From assembly GCF_037126465.1 (NCBI RefSeq), contig NC_088201.1, positions 193,448,403 through 193,512,402 on the forward strand: a stretch of 64,000 nt of DNA. The letters run 5' to 3'. Made by a program: the position numbers and the translations under genes. The stretch's first letter is position 1, and every line of letters starts with the position of its first letter. Source of the stretch: Ornithodoros turicata (taxonomy: Eukaryota > Arthropoda > Arachnida > Ixodida > Argasidae). Below, in pieces: positions 11,503 through 24,654 of the stretch. The notes below the pieces were generated by a model. The model did not search any database. It was not told where the DNA came from and saw only the letters and a program-made list of their open reading frames with translations.

Positions 11503-11978
11503 GCCAGGTCTCATCCAGGCTCCACCCCTTCATGGTGATCCACCCAATTTCTATGTGATTGGCTACCCTTCATTGCCACATCTGCTCACTCGCTCATAAA
11601 CACCAAAATTATCTATTCTATTGAATTCTAAGTTGGCTCATAGGCTTCCAAATCGCTCACCTGTCTATTGGTCTGGGGGTGGTCACTTTCATTCATTTCT
11701 AAAACCTAGTGATTGGCTTGTTGGCTTCCTGTCATACATGCTCGATAGACTCATTGGTCATTCCTACTCACAGGTTACGCGGTCACACGCTTTCAACTGC
11801 ATATTGCTTCATAATTCCAGCTGCATAATAGACAACCACTCATTGATCAATCCCATTCATTTTTAGGCCAGCTCACAGTTCCCCCAAATTGCTTATTCAT
11901 CCGGGAGGCCTTCTTTTTTAGCCTGAGTGACTCTCGGCAATGGTTGGGACACAAAAACATGGTAATTAGTTTTCAATG

Positions 11979-11984
11979 TTTATT
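11979..11984 (-). terminator. Polyadenylation signal of the left-arm polymerase gene
   Basis: AATAAA on the minus strand, about 190 bp beyond the predicted stop codon at 12172. The mirrored signal is at 24862-24867. Confidence 0.5.
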
Positions 11985-12171
11985 GAGTACATCATGGCAG
12001 TCTCAGAGATATTGCAGTTCTCCCTGGGGACACATCCATGCACGCCGTACATCTCCGCTCGCATCCATGGCATTTTTCGCATAAGAACCATGTGGATCAC
12101 CCAGGCACTCGTCCTTCTCTATCCATGACCCAGAGGCAAACCGCAGGAGAGAACAGTATGTGACAGAAGCA

Positions 12172-15100
12172 TTAATTCTCTTCCTGCACATCTTTTGAAG
12201 AGATGAAAGAACATTATGAGCTTCACTATTTATATCACCCACTTAAACTTACCATATTCGTAGCTTCCATAAGGATAGGAGTCGACGTCATTGCACAGGT
12301 ATCTCTTGTCGTCGTATGCCATCAGACTTCTTTTGACATTTCTGATGGTGTACATACACTGCTTCTTTCCAACGATCGATACTTGTTCGTTCGATACGCT
12401 CGTGTGATTGAACAAGGTATCGTAGTATGTCTCATGGAGGAGGTGCTTGCGTACAATATTCTTTTTGACCCCTTTAGCTCTTGCAATTTGCTTTCCTCCA
12501 ACTAATTTGACGGAATACATTTTAGCTTTCAAACGTACTACTTCCTCAATAGGTACACTACCAGTTTCGCTTTTGAATGCCCCAAGTCTTCCACGATTCT
12601 TTTCACTGTACAGTGGATGATCCCGATCAAAGGAAGACAGATCTAAGTGGTCGGCGGCGATCGCTCGTAACTGATCTTCGTAGTCCTTGCAGAATAGGCC
12701 GAGGATCAAAGAATCCGTGTCAAAGTAGCAGGTAATCACCGGACAAGTGAGCTTGCTCAAGAGGGTTTCGTAGTAGAATGAGTACATGGTTAATTTACTG
12801 AGTTCTAAAATCGTAAACCCAATTTGGAGCGGGAAATCGCATCGCACTTTTCTTTTGCGCATTTCGTGCATGACACAATCTGGGGACAAAATTTCCATCC
12901 GCACGCATTCTGCCAGACTCCCGAGGCGACTCGCCGTCTCCTCATCGAAGGCTACTCGAATATCACGCATGTTAAATTTATTTAAAAGTGTTCTCCCAAA
13001 GACTGCATTATTTGAGAGTTTGTAGAAGTTTTTTTCGAAAGTCGTACACGAGGCAACGCGTGTGGCAACATTGTCCTCGATGTAGGGACGCAGGAATGGT
13101 GCTTGACGAAATTTTAGAATTTGGTGAATTTTCGTCACCCTCATGCCCAATCTACAATAGAGTGCGAGCAACGCGTAATGAACGACGTACTCGACCTTGT
13201 CCTTGCACGTGAGCAACAGCTTTTTGCTGTTAGCAGGCTGATACATTAATTCTTCGAGAAGCCCTCGCTGGAATGGCGAGAGTCATTCCTTTGGGACGAC
13301 TGCCTTCTCGGGAGCCAGGGGGAAGTACCTCGTTAGAGCATGGATAGATTTTGGATACTCCAAGTCACATACGTACACATACCCCACCTCCGAATCCGTG
13401 GGGTGATGCATAAAATCCACGGAGCTAAAATCCTCGACCCATTCGAAATCACCGACAGGGAGGTGCTTTATCATACTAAATCCGTAAAGACTGTTGCAAT
13501 CTATGTATGATATGTACACCTCCTCTTTATCAGGATCATAGCCGCTACACAGAGGGTTATTGGCACACAAATGACGCCTGCTCGCCTGACAGAGCCCGCC
13601 TCTAACGTCCGATTCGATTGTTCTGTACATTTCCTCATCGGTAATCAATTCCAATTTTGCATTCGTATAATTTAACGCGCATTGCCACGAATAGGATGCC
13701 AGAGAAACGCAATGAAGCAATTCCAATCCGCGTGCGCTGTAGCACAGGCGTCGGAAGTGCTGCATTATGTCTGCATGTAAGAGGGCATCCGTCTTCAGGT
13801 ACAACGTGTTATAATCCCGTAAACTCGAGCATCCAAAATGTTCAAATACATGCACAGCGTACTGGTAGCCTTCGTCGCTTACATCTTCCCCAGTTAGATC
13901 ATTTTGAATGCGGATTTTTCTGGGAGACTCAACTCGTCGTACACTGCAAAAGAACTAAGGTAACTGTAAGGGAACACACCTTTATGAAGGAAAATTTTGT
14001 AGTCGTCTCCAATACCTGCTTCAAGCATTGGAACGTCTCTGCACCCCCCATGGATTTGACGGTTTCCACAAGCTCCCCAAGTGATGAATTTAGGTACTGC
14101 ATGGTATCTCTGAAGAGGAAGGTACCAATTTCAAACGAACGAATTTTTTCCATGGAGCTGGCCACAATGAAGGGAGGTCGCTTCCACCCGAGAACGTGAA
14201 ATTCCCGTAACAGTCCAGCCAAATCATAAGACAAATTGTGGACCATGATCGGCAATTTTTCTCTGGTAGTGCACGCGACGTTACAGGGGTTGCACAGTGT
14301 CGCGATATAATTTGTCTCACCCGCAGTACAATGCTTCGAATGATCATGATGCCGGACACGAGGTAGGTCTTTCGCGAATTCCCGTTTACAGTATGCACAG
14401 TGGGTGGCAGCTCTGTGCTTGGCTTGTTGTTCGTCGCTCAGCACCATTGCAGCGGGGCAGGCGTTCAAGGCAATCATTTCATCACGCATTTCCATGAGCG
14501 CCTTCACACACTGCTTTGCTGCATCTTCCCCATGGTGTGTTCTAATGCGCATCACCTTTGAGTCGTGGGTACGCACGAGCACAGCACAGAAGCTAGAGGT
14601 AATGTGACGTTGCATGCCAACACCACTGGGTGCGAGTACGCTCTCAGTGTCCAACACAACGACGTAGTTGTACTGCTGCATGTACTGTATTTTAGTAAAC
14701 TCTACAAATTTTTTTCCCGGCTCGCAAAATTCCAACAGGATTTCGTTCACGTCCGTGCAAAGGCGTCGATGTTTCGCCATGCTCTCTTGCTTCACGAAAG
14801 AGCGTGTACAGCGTTCGCATACGAAATGGTTACTTCTTGTTGTCAACATGCGTTCGAGGGACTTAATCCCAAAAAAATGCTCATCTACTTCCAACAAGTG
14901 AATTTTCTTTTCCCATTCTAGTTTTGGGAGTCGCGACACATGTACTCCCTGATCGACGTACGCGTACACGTAGACGGAAATCTTGTTTTGGTTTTCGAAT
15001 TCGTCAAGATCAGAGAAGAATACAGGGAAGTGACTAGGCCACCAGTACTCTGTTACATAATTTTCATATTTTTTCCATCGGTTCCTTTCCTGCGGGTGCA

Positions 15101-15896
15101 AGAGGGCGAGCGTATTGTATTTAAAGCACTCGCCCTCCTTACGCTCTAGTAAAGGGACATTCGTTAACACGTTTCTGCGTTTAGCCAAATTTGTGGGAAG
15201 TACCCCATTGCACCCGAATTTTTTAGTTTTCACAGCGGAAATACACATTTGAACTTTTTGGACGTCAGTGGATACAAACCCACTACCCTCGCGCTGGTAA
15301 TTTTCAACCCGCCCAGTGGACTCCTGAATCACATCCATCAAAGTATTTACGACAGCTCCATCACTGTGGACTTCACGAACAAGCGCCATAAAATGAGCTA
15401 TGTGTGCGGTTACTTCCCTCGATTTTCTTTCATCATTAGAACGTCAGAACAAATGCAAAACCTAAAGGGTATTCTTTGCGCTTGCAAAATAGCAATTATA
15501 TTGTGGAGGTGGTTCATTAAATATTGTCGCAAGTCCTCTACTCCCTGATCGTGAACAGATGCCAGTAGCACAAACGCTTTGGCGATACCTCGAAATGCGC
15601 TATCAGTTTGAAAGAAAGGCAGGAAGGAAATGTCCACATAGGGATGTGGTCGCTCAACGTGAGCACGCAATGTGCCAGGTGAAATGTCTGGAGAAGATGG
15701 TGAATTCTCTTCCAATGGCTCATCATCCCCGATATCATGAGGATCAAAAAAGCAGAACACGCATCTAGGCACTGAAAAAGAAAAGAAGAAACACTAAGAA
15801 AACGTGCACCACAGAGCGTGGATGAAAAATACTTACTTTTGAAGCGAGCTCCGCACACTCCCGAAGCTATGCGAAGACTGCTGCCTCTTTACACAT
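12172..15896 (-). pseudogene. polB: Family B DNA polymerase (protein-primed/Polinton type), left-arm copy, broken
   Basis: The gene would copy the element's own DNA. Minus-strand order: an N-terminal part after a 65-bp intron (15836-15772); a C2H2-like finger (FVCERC...H...C); ExoI with D-x-E (LDTESVL); a C-x2-C/HHDH/C-x2-C cluster like endonuclease VII; ExoII (HNLSYD); ExoIII (LYLKTDALLHAD); motif A (YIDCNSLYG, about 13,500); motif B (NNAVFG, about 13,010); motif C (YFDTDS, 12,729-12,706); and a C-terminal AKGVKK. All polymerase and exonuclease signature residues are visible. Breaks are small frame changes near 15,393, 14,003 and 13,908 and a nonsense codon (TGG to TGA) at 13283-13285. These differ from the lesions in the other arm. 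The start at 15896 is uncertain because it lies very close to the TATA box. A 61-bp intron (12252-12192) would give a short alternative C-terminus. Confidence 0.88.
15772..15836 (-). other. 65-bp intron in the left-arm polymerase gene
   Basis: On the minus strand GTAAGTATTT follows CTTCAAAA, and a T-rich tract ending in CAG precedes TGCCTAGATG. Removing it joins two open frames in phase. The mirrored intron is at 21008-21073. Confidence 0.65.
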
Positions 15897-15903
15897 CCTC
15901 CCC

Positions 15904-15911
15904 ACTTATAT
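15904..15911 (-). promoter_or_regulatory. TATA box of the left-arm polymerase gene
   Basis: TATATAAG on the minus strand, mirrored exactly at 20932-20939. The first ATG (15896) is only about 10 bp downstream, so transcription from this box would normally start beyond it; either this ATG is not used or the intron lies in the leader. Confidence 0.5.
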
Positions 15912-15939
15912 AGCGGCGACCTCGCTGCATGCCCCAACA

Positions 15940-18382
15940 TGCACGGGCGCGAGGAGTCGTCATAGCCTAAAAATAAACTTGCTCTGCATGTTCAAGGTCG
16001 CAGCTTGCCCTTGGCTTCACGTAATGCTCCGTCCGCCTACACCATTGCCGCACCTGAGCGCAAAGTTCGCTCTCATCACATGTCATTCCGATATGCAAGT
16101 TGCTTCCATGAGCAGGCACACAACCATCCCTTTTTATTCACAGTGGCTGTGGAATTTCAATAATATTACTTAAATGAAACAAATTGCTGTGAAATGCAGA
16201 TTCATCTCAGACAGGAATTTCTACCCGCAGCATTAAGCCCTCAGATACCAGCATTTCTGCTCGAATAGCAAACTACCTATGACTTCAAAAATTAAAGCTA
16301 ACAAACTACCGTCAACTGACAAAACATCCATTTCTCCTATCAGATAATTATTGCATAATGCTACATACAGTCGCATTGTCCCTGCGTAAAGAAACCACAG
16401 GACAAGGGTACACAAATTCACTTAAGCGATGAGGGAAAAGGCTTAAGACCTCAGGTCACCACACATCGCCACGCGGCTAGCACAACATGACACCAACAAC
16501 ATAATAGAAGCGGGAAGAACTGCAACACTGCTAAACAAGTCCAGACATGGCACGATGACGTCACAAACCAAGAAAAAAGCACACACGCGCGCGCACACAG
16601 CAGCTCAGGAACGCACAAGGGGAGGTGCTTTATTGGAATTTCTACTCCTGGCTCAGACACCAACATTTCTGCTCAAATACCCATAACTGCAAGATTAAGT
16701 ACTGCTTACTTCATCGAGCACCCAACAAAATCAAACAAACAAACAAAAACAAACAAACCCACCTTCCGTGATAGAACACTATTCAGCTTTACCAAGTGAT
16801 TTTCTTCTGCTTTAGCAGTGAAAGAAAAAAAGAGCCATGAAAAATTACACGTACTTTTGCTTGAATAGCTATAACTGCAAAAAAAAGAAAAGAAAAAAGA
16901 AACCGAAGCACATGCTAATAAATGGAGAAAAAGGCACCCATTTCTGCTATCAGATAATTATTGCATAATGCTACATACACAGTCGCGTTGTCCCTGTGTA
17001 AAGAAAGCACAGGACAAGGGTACACAAATCGAATTGGGAAAAAAAAATCACTTCTAGTCTACTCGCGCAGCATAATACGATATACGCTTTTTTTTTACGG
17101 GCGAAAATTGCAATAAGAAGACACTGCTATGCAAGTGCAACAACCCTTTATTTTTAAACCAACATTTCATGCAATACCACATAAATTTATCACTCGAGTC
17201 ACACGAAAAGGCATACACAATGTACTTACTGGTTAAGTGGGGTCACAGTTGCACACACACACACAACACAGACACAACGAGCGACAGTGAAAAATAAGAA
17301 ATTACACACACTTCTGCTCGAATAGCAAAGTGTCAAGCATAACAAAACACATTTTCTACCACCAGAAAATTATTAAACAGAATAATACAATATTCGCAAA
17401 AATTAAGCTTGTGTGGCAAACACACAACCTGAGGAACACACCCATTCACATCTGCTTCCTGAATTTGTTATACAGGCGTGAGCGATTCGATAAGAATATA
17501 AAGCACGCTGCTTGGAGAAAGCATATATCATGTGCAGCGCGGTCTACTCTATTGAAAATGCGATGAACCTCATTTTTCAAACAAAAGAAAATCACAGTCG
17601 GCATAATATACGGCAATGTCGGCAATATCACTGAAGTCAAACACATTGAACTTACTTGTCAAGTGGGGTCGCAGCTGCACAAACGCGCACGCACACTCAC
17701 ACCTTTTTAGTGTCTCACAACCAGTAAAAACCCAAGGTCTATTCACAGCCACATAAATTCATATTATTCCTCACGTCAATAATTATCCAGCCATCGTCAA
17801 AACGGGGAACACGCATATTCCAATGCGAAACAATAGGCCTTCGCGCCGGATGTAATACGATATCGCCAGTCGACCGTCCCAAAGCAAAAAAGAAACACAG
17901 CATCTCAGGAATGCATGTTGCCTATACATCCAAGAACAGCGTGCAGCAATTATAACACAGAATGAGATTCATTTCTTTGTACTTTTGTTTGCTTGTATAT
18001 AAATATTTCACAAGAAATATTACAGAGTGTAAAAGGAGAACAGCATTCGCTACACCCTGTAGCTCTTGTCATTTTTAAACAAACCAGTTTTCATAACCAC
18101 ACTACCATTCACTAAATAGGGGAGTCACTAACGATTCAACTAAGATAAAATATCATACCATCATCATTGATTGCAAACTTCACGCAAGAATAAGCAAGTG
18201 CTGCGCGTCGTATTTTTCTTATAAGAAACACCAAATCTCGCCGCGTTAAACACAAACAGCAACGGGTTTTTTTTTGTATTTTATGTTTATTTTTGTCGTT
18301 TCCAGCAGCTCATTACTTTGTGCGAGTCATCAAAAATTAAAAATTTCTGATCTGCTGCCGTTAAAGTGATAAAACAGTGTGC
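15940..18382. other. Inner non-coding part of the left arm, with degenerate internal repeats
   Basis: Between the polymerase promoter and the central loop I find no protein family. Related blocks recur: the CAGGACAAGGGTACACAAA block occurs at about 16,400 and 17,015, roughly 0.6 kb apart, and words around GCTCGAATAGC recur at about 16,260 and 17,320, with a diverged form near 16,860. Short frames here (for example 16233-16421, 17330-17566) are mirrored in the other arm only because the DNA is. The TAAGT-like donor words downstream of GACCCCACTT suggest old exon edges, but nothing can be joined convincingly. Confidence 0.55.
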
Positions 18383-18470
18383 CCCCATGTGAGCCACATC
18401 CCGGCCCGTTCACGCAGTTAGGACACGCTTGACGCTATGACGCGCGCTCCGTTATCGTTTCCCCTTGCAG
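18383..18470. other. Central 88-bp loop of the palindrome
   Basis: The inverted arms end at TTAAAGTGATAAAACAGTGTGC (18361-18382) and its exact inverse (18471-18492). The 88 bp between are GC-richer than the arms and have no partner. This is the only unpaired DNA at the centre of a 14.25-kb element. It could be the scar of a head-to-head join. Confidence 0.85.
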
Positions 18471-18492
18471 GCACACTGTTTTATCACTTTAA

Positions 18493-20920
18493 CAGCAGCA
18501 GATCAGAAATTTTTAATTTTTGATGACTCGCACAAAGTAATGAGCTGCTGGAAACGACAAAAATAAATACAAAATACAAAAAATCTTTGCTGTTTGTGTT
18601 TAACGCGGCGAGATTTGGTGTTTCTTATAAGAAAAATACGACGCGCAGCACTTGCTTATTCTTACGTGAAGTTTGCAATCAATGATGATGGAATGATATT
18701 TTATCTTATTTGAATCATTAGTGACTCCCCTATTTAGTGAATGGTAGTGTGGTTATGAAAACTGGTTTGTTTAAAAATGATAAGAGCTACAGGGTGTAGC
18801 GAATGCTGTTCTCCTTTTACACTCTGTAATATTTCTTGTGAAATATTTATATACAAGCAAACAAAAGTACAAAGAAATGAATCTCATTCTGTGTTATAAT
18901 TGCTGCACGCTGTTCTTGGATGTATAGGCAACATGCATTCCTGAGATGCTGTGTTTCTTTTTTGCTTTGGGACGGTCGACTGGCGATATCGTATTACATC
19001 CGGCGCGAAGGCCTATTGTTTCGCATTGGAATATGCGTGTTCCCCGTTTTGACGATGGCTGGATAATTATTGACGTGAGGAATAATATGAATTTATGTGG
19101 CTGTGAATAGACCTTGGGTTTTTACTCGTTGTGAGACACTAAAAATGTGTGAGTGTGCGTGCGCGTTTGTGCAGCTGGGACCCCACTTGACAAGTAAGTT
19201 CAATGTGTTTGACTTCAGTGATATTGCCGATATTGCCGTATATTATGCCGACTGTGATTTTCTTTTGTTTGAAAAATGAGGTTTATCGCATTTTCAATAG
19301 AGTAGACCGCCCTGCACATGATATATGCTTTCTCCAAGCAGCGTGCTTTATATTCTTATCGAATCGCTCACGCCTGTATAACAAATTCAGGAAGCAGATG
19401 TGAATGGGTGTGTTCATCAGGTTGTGTGTTTGCCACACAAGCTTAATTTTTGCGAATATTGTATTATTCTGTTTAATAATTTTCTGGTGGTAGAAAATGT
19501 GTTTTGTTATGCTTGACACTTTGCTATTCGAGCAGAAGTGTGATTAATTTCTTATTTTTCACTGTCGCTCGTTGTGTCTGTGTTGTGTGTGTGTGCAACT
19601 GTGACCCCACTTAACCAGTAAGTACATTGTGTATGCCTTTTCGTGTGACTCGAGTGATAAATTTATGTGGTATTGCATGAAATGTTGGTTTAAAAATAAA
19701 GGGTTGTTGCACTTGCATAGCAGTGTCTTCTTATTGCAATTTTCGCCCGTAAAAAAAAAGCGTATATCGTATTATGCTGCGCGAGTAGACTAGAAGTGAT
19801 TTTTTTTTCCCAATTCGATTTGTGTACCCTTGTCCTGTGCTTTCTTTAAACAGGGGCAACGCGACTGTGTATGTAGCATTATGCAATAATTATCTGATAG
19901 CAGAAATGGGTGCCTTTTTCTCCGTTTATTAGCATGTGCTTCGGTTTCTTTTTTCTTTTTTTTTTGCAGTTATAGCTATTCAAGCAAAAGTACGTGTAAT
20001 TTTTCATGGCTCTTTTTTTCTTTCACTGCTAAAGCAGAAGAAAATCACTTGGTAAAGCTGAATAGTGTTCTATCACGGAAAGTGGGTTTGTTTGTTTTTG
20101 TTTGTTTGTTTGATTTTGTTGGGTGCTTGATGAAGTAAGCAGTACTTAATCTTGCAGTTATGGGTATTTGAGCAGAAATGTTGGTGTCTGAGCCAGGAGT
20201 AGAAATTCCAATAAAGCACCTCTACTTGTGCATTCCTGAGCTGCTGTGTGCGCGCGCGTGTGTACTTTTTTCTTGGTTTGTGACGTCATCGTGGCATGTC
20301 TGGACTTGTTTAGCAGTGTTGCAGTTCTTCCTGCTTCTAGTATGTTGTTGGTGTCATGTTGTGCTAGCCGCGTGGCGATGTGTGGTGACCTGAGGTCTTA
20401 AGCCTTTTCCCTCATCGCTTAAGTGAATTTGTGTACCCTTGTCCTGTGGTTTCTTTACGCAGGGACAATGCGACTGTATGTAGCATTATGCAATAATTAT
20501 CTGATAGGAGAAATGGATGTTTTGTCAGTTGACGGTAGTTTGTTAGCTTTAATTTTTGAAGTCATAGGTAGTTTGCTATTCGAGCAGAAATGCTGGTATC
20601 TGAGGGCTTAATGCTGCGGGTAGAAATTCCTGTCTGAGATGAATCTGCATTTCACTGCAATTTGTTTCATTTAAGTAATATTGTTGAAATTCCACAGCCA
20701 CTGTGAATAAAAAGGGATGGTTGTGTGCCTGCTCATGGAAGCAACTTGCATATCGGAATGACATGTGATGAGAGCGAACTTTGCGCTCAGGTGCGGCAAT
20801 CGTGTAGGTGGACGGAGCATTACGTGAAGCCAAGGGCAAGCTGCGACCTTGAACATGCAGAGCAAGTTTATTTTTAGGCTATGACGACTCCTCGCGCCCC
20901 TGCATGTTGGGGCATGCAGC
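18493..20920. other. Inner non-coding part of the right arm, with 0.6-kb internal repeats
   Basis: This mirrors 15,940-18,360. TGTACCCTTGTCCTGTG occurs at about 19823 and 20432, followed in both cases by the shared ATGTAGCATTATGCAATAATTATCTGATA block, so a roughly 608-bp unit was duplicated. GCTATTCGAGCAGAA-type words recur near 19,530 and 20,575, with diverged forms near 19,975 and 20,165. No coding sequence is recognised. Confidence 0.6.
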
Positions 20921-20931
20921 GAGGTCGCCGC

Positions 20932-20939
20932 TATATAAG
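20932..20939 (+). promoter_or_regulatory. TATA box of the right-arm polymerase gene
   Basis: TATATAAG lies in a GC-rich stretch directly before the first coding frame. A CAGTC-like initiator lies about 30 bp downstream (about 20,963). It is conserved in both arms. Confidence 0.5.
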
Positions 20940-21007
20940 TGGGGAGGATGTGTAAAGAGGCAGCAGTCTTCGCATCGCTTCGGGAGTGTGCGGAGCTCGC
21001 TTCAAAA

Positions 21008-21073
21008 GTAAGTATTTTTCATCCACGCTCTGTGGTGCACGTTTTCTTACTGTTTCTTCTTTTTTTTTTTCAG
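21008..21073 (+). other. 66-bp intron in the right-arm polymerase gene
   Basis: The donor is AAAA followed by GTAAGTATTT, and the acceptor is a long T tract ending in CAG. Splicing gives phase-1 joining with the open frame continuing as PRCVFCFFDPHD. Conserved at the same place in the left arm with a 1-bp length difference. Confidence 0.65.
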
Positions 21074-24000
21074 TGCCTAGATGCGTGTTCTGCTTTTTTG
21101 ATCCTCATGATATCGGGGATGATGAGCCATTGGAAGTGAATTCACCATCTTCTCCAGACATTTCACCTGGCACATTGCATGCTCACGTTGAGCGATCACA
21201 TCCCTATGTGGACATTTCCTTCCTGCCTTTCTTTCAAACTGATAGCGCATTTCGAGGTATCGTCAAAGCGTTTGTGCTATTGGCATCTGTTCACGATCAG
21301 GGAGTAGAGGACTTGCGACAATATTTAATGAACCACCTCCACAATATAATTGCTATTTTGCGAGCGCAAAGAATACCCTTTAGGTTTTGCATTTGTTCTG
21401 ACGGTCTACTGATGAAAGAAAATCGAGGGGATCTAACCGCACACATAGCTCATTTTATGGCGCTTGCTCGCGAAGTCCACAGTGATGGAGCTATCGTAAA
21501 TACTTTGATGGATGTGATTCAGGAGTCCACTGGGCGGGTTGAAAATTACCAGCGCGAGGGTAGTGGGTTTGTATTCACTGACGTCAAAAAGTTTATATGT
21601 GTATTTCCGCTGTGAAAACTAAAAAATTCGGGTGCAATGGGGTACTTCCCAAATTTGGCTAAACGCAGAAACGTGTTAACGAATGTCCCTTTACCAGAGC
21701 GTAAGGAGGGCGAGTGCTTTAAATACAATACGCTCGCCCTCTTGCACCCGCAGGAAAGGAACCGATGGAAAAAATATGAAAATTATGCAACAGAGTACTG
21801 GTGGCCTAGTCACTTCCCTGTATCCTTCTCTGATTTTGACGAATTCGAAAACCAAAACAAGATTTCCGTCTACGTGTACGCGTACGTCGATCAGGGAGTA
21901 CATGTGTCGCGACCCCCAAAACTAGAATGGGAAAAGAAAATTCACTTGTTGGAAGTAGATGAGCATTTTTTTGGAATTAAGTCCCTCGAACGCTTGTTGA
22001 CAACAAGAAGTAACCATTTCGTATGCGAACGCTGTACACGCTCTTTAGTGAAGGAAGAGAGCATGGCGAAACATCGATGCCTTTGCACGGACGTGAACGA
22101 AATCCTGTTGGAATTTTGCGAGGCGGGAAAAAATTTTGTAGAGTTTACTAAAATACAGTACACGCAGCAGTACAACTGCGTCGTTGCGTTGGACACTGAG
22201 AGCGTACTCGCACCCAGTGGTGTTGGCATGCAACGTCACATTACCTCTAGCTTCTGTGCTGTGCTCGTGCGTACCCACGACTCAAAGGTGATGCGCATTA
22301 GAACACACCATGGGAAAGATGCAGCAAAGCAGTGTGTGAAGGCGCTCATGGAAATGCGTGATGAAATGATTGCCTTGAACGCCTGCCCCGCTGCAATGGT
22401 GCTGAGCGACGAACAACAAGCCAAGCACAGAGCTGCCACCCACTGTGCATACTGTAAACGGGAATTCGCGAAAGACCTACCTCGTGTCCGGCATCATGAT
22501 CATTCGAAGCATTGTACTGCGGGTGAGACAAATTATATCGCGACACTGTGCAACCCCTGTAACGTCGCGTGCACTACCAGAGAAAAATTGCCGATCATGG
22601 TCCACAATTTGTCCTATGATTTGGCTGGACTGTTACGGGAATTTCACGTTCTCGGGTGGAAGCGACCTCCCTTCATTTTGGCCAGCTCCATGGAAAAAAT
22701 TCGTTCGTTTGAAATTGGTACCTTCCTCTTCAGAGATACCATGCAGTACCTAAATTCATCACTTGGGGAGCTTGTGGAAACCGTCAAATCCATGGGGGGT
22801 GCAGAGGCGTTCCAATGCTTGAAGCAGGTATTTGGAGACGACTACAAAATTTTGCTTCGTAAAGGTGTGTTCCCTTACAGTTACCTCAGTTCTTTTGCAG
22901 TGTACGACGAGTTGAGTCTCCCAGAAAAATCCGCATTTCGAAATGATCTAACTGGGGAAGATGTAAGCGACGAAGGCTACCAGTACGCTGTGCATGTATT
23001 TGAACATTTTGGATGCTCGAGTTTACGGGATTATAACACGTTGTACCTGAAGACGGATGCCCTCTTACATGCAGACATAATGCAGCACTTCCGACGCCTG
23101 TGCTACAGCGCACGCGGATTGGAATTGCTTCATTGCATTTCTCTGGCATCCTATTCGTGCAATGCGCGTTAAATTATACGAATGCAAAATTGGAATTGAT
23201 TACCGATGAGGAAATGTACAGAACCATTGAATCGTGCGCTAGAATGGGGGGCCCTGTCAGGTGAGCAGGCGTCATTTGCGTGCCAATAACCCTCTGTGTA
23301 GCGGCTATGATCCTGATAAAGAGGAGGTGTACATATCATACATAGATTGCAACAATCTTTACGGATTTAGTATGATAAAGCACCTCCCTGTCGGTAATTT
23401 CGAATGGGTCGAGGATTTTAGCTCCGTGGATTTTATGCGTCACCCCACGGATTCGGAGGTGGGATATGTGTACGTATGTGACTTGGAGTATCCAAAATCT
23501 ATCCACGCTCTAACGAGGTACTTCCCCCTGGCTCCCGAGAAGGCAGTCGTCCCAAAGGAATGGCTCTCGCCATTCCAGCGAGGGCTTCTCGAAGAATTAA
23601 TGTATCAGCCTGCTAACAGCAAAAAGCTGTTGCTCACGTGCAAGGACAAGGTCGAGTACGTCGTTCATTACGCGTTGCTCGCACTCTAATAGAGATTGGG
23701 CATGAGGGTGACAAAAATTCACCAAATTCTAAAATTTCGTCAAGCACCATTCCTGCGTCCCTACATCGAGGACAATGTTGCCAGACGTGTTGCCTCGTGT
23801 ACGACTTTCGAAAGAAACTTCTACAAACTCTCAAATAATGCAGTCTTTGGGAGAACACTTTTAAATAAATTTAACATGCGTGATATTCGAGTAGCCTTCG
23901 ATGAGGAGACGGCGAGTCGCCTCGGGATTCGGGCAGAATGCGTGCGGATGGAAATTTTGTCCCCAGATTGTGTCATGCACGAAATGCGCAAAAGAAAAGT

Positions 24001-24593
24001 GCAATGCGATTTCCCGCTCCAAATTGGGTTTACGATTTTAGAACTCAGTAAATTAACCATGTACTCATTCTACTACGAAACCCTCTTGAGCAAGCTCACT
24101 TGTCCGGTGATTACCTGCTACTTTGACACGGATTCTTTGATCCTCGGCCTATTCTGCAAGGACTACGAAGATCAGTTACGAGCGATCGCCGACAGCCACT
24201 TAGATCTGTCTTCCTTTGATCGGGATCATCCACTGTACAGTGAAAAGAATCGTGGAAGACTTGGGGCATTCAAAAGCGAAACTGGTAGTGTACCTATTGA
24301 GGAAGTAGTATGTTTGAAAGCTAAAATGTATTCCATCAAATTAGCTGGATGAAAAAAAATTGCAAGAGCTAAAGGGGTCAAAAGGAATATTGTACGCAAG
24401 CACCTCCTCCATGAGACATACTACGATACCTTGTTCAATCACACGAGCGTATCTAACGAACAAGTATCGATCGTTGGAAAGAAGCAGTGTATGTACACCA
24501 TCAGAAATGTCAAAAGAAGTCTGATGGCATACGACGACAAGAGATACCTGTGCAATGACGTCGACTCCTATCCTTATGGAAGCTACGAATATG

Positions 24594-24654
24594 GTAAGTT
24601 TAAGTGGGTGATATAAATAGTGAAGCTCATAATGTTCTTTCATCTCTTCAAAAG
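24594..24654 (+). other. Possible 61-bp intron at the 3' end of the polymerase gene
   Basis: The donor GTAAGTTTAAG follows GAATATG; the acceptor is CTCTTCAAAAG. Splicing replaces a short tail by six codons and a stop. Both sites are kept in the left arm (12252-12192). It may be a chance match. Confidence 0.4.

Noticed and set aside
12003..12242. 79-codon frame downstream of the left polymerase (mirror 24604-24843)
   Set aside because: It overlaps the polymerase 3' end and the putative intron and lies in the 3' untranslated region. No motif; likely chance.
14404..14921. Plus-strand frames across the left polymerase gene
   Set aside because: They are antisense shadows of the polymerase coding sequence and repeat in the other arm in mirror form.
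16233..20611. Paired frames in the inner arms of the 14-kb palindrome (for example 16451-16666 and 20178-20393)
   Set aside because: They are identical only because the DNA is an inverted copy. Other frames overlap, no motif is seen, and one member differs at random positions.
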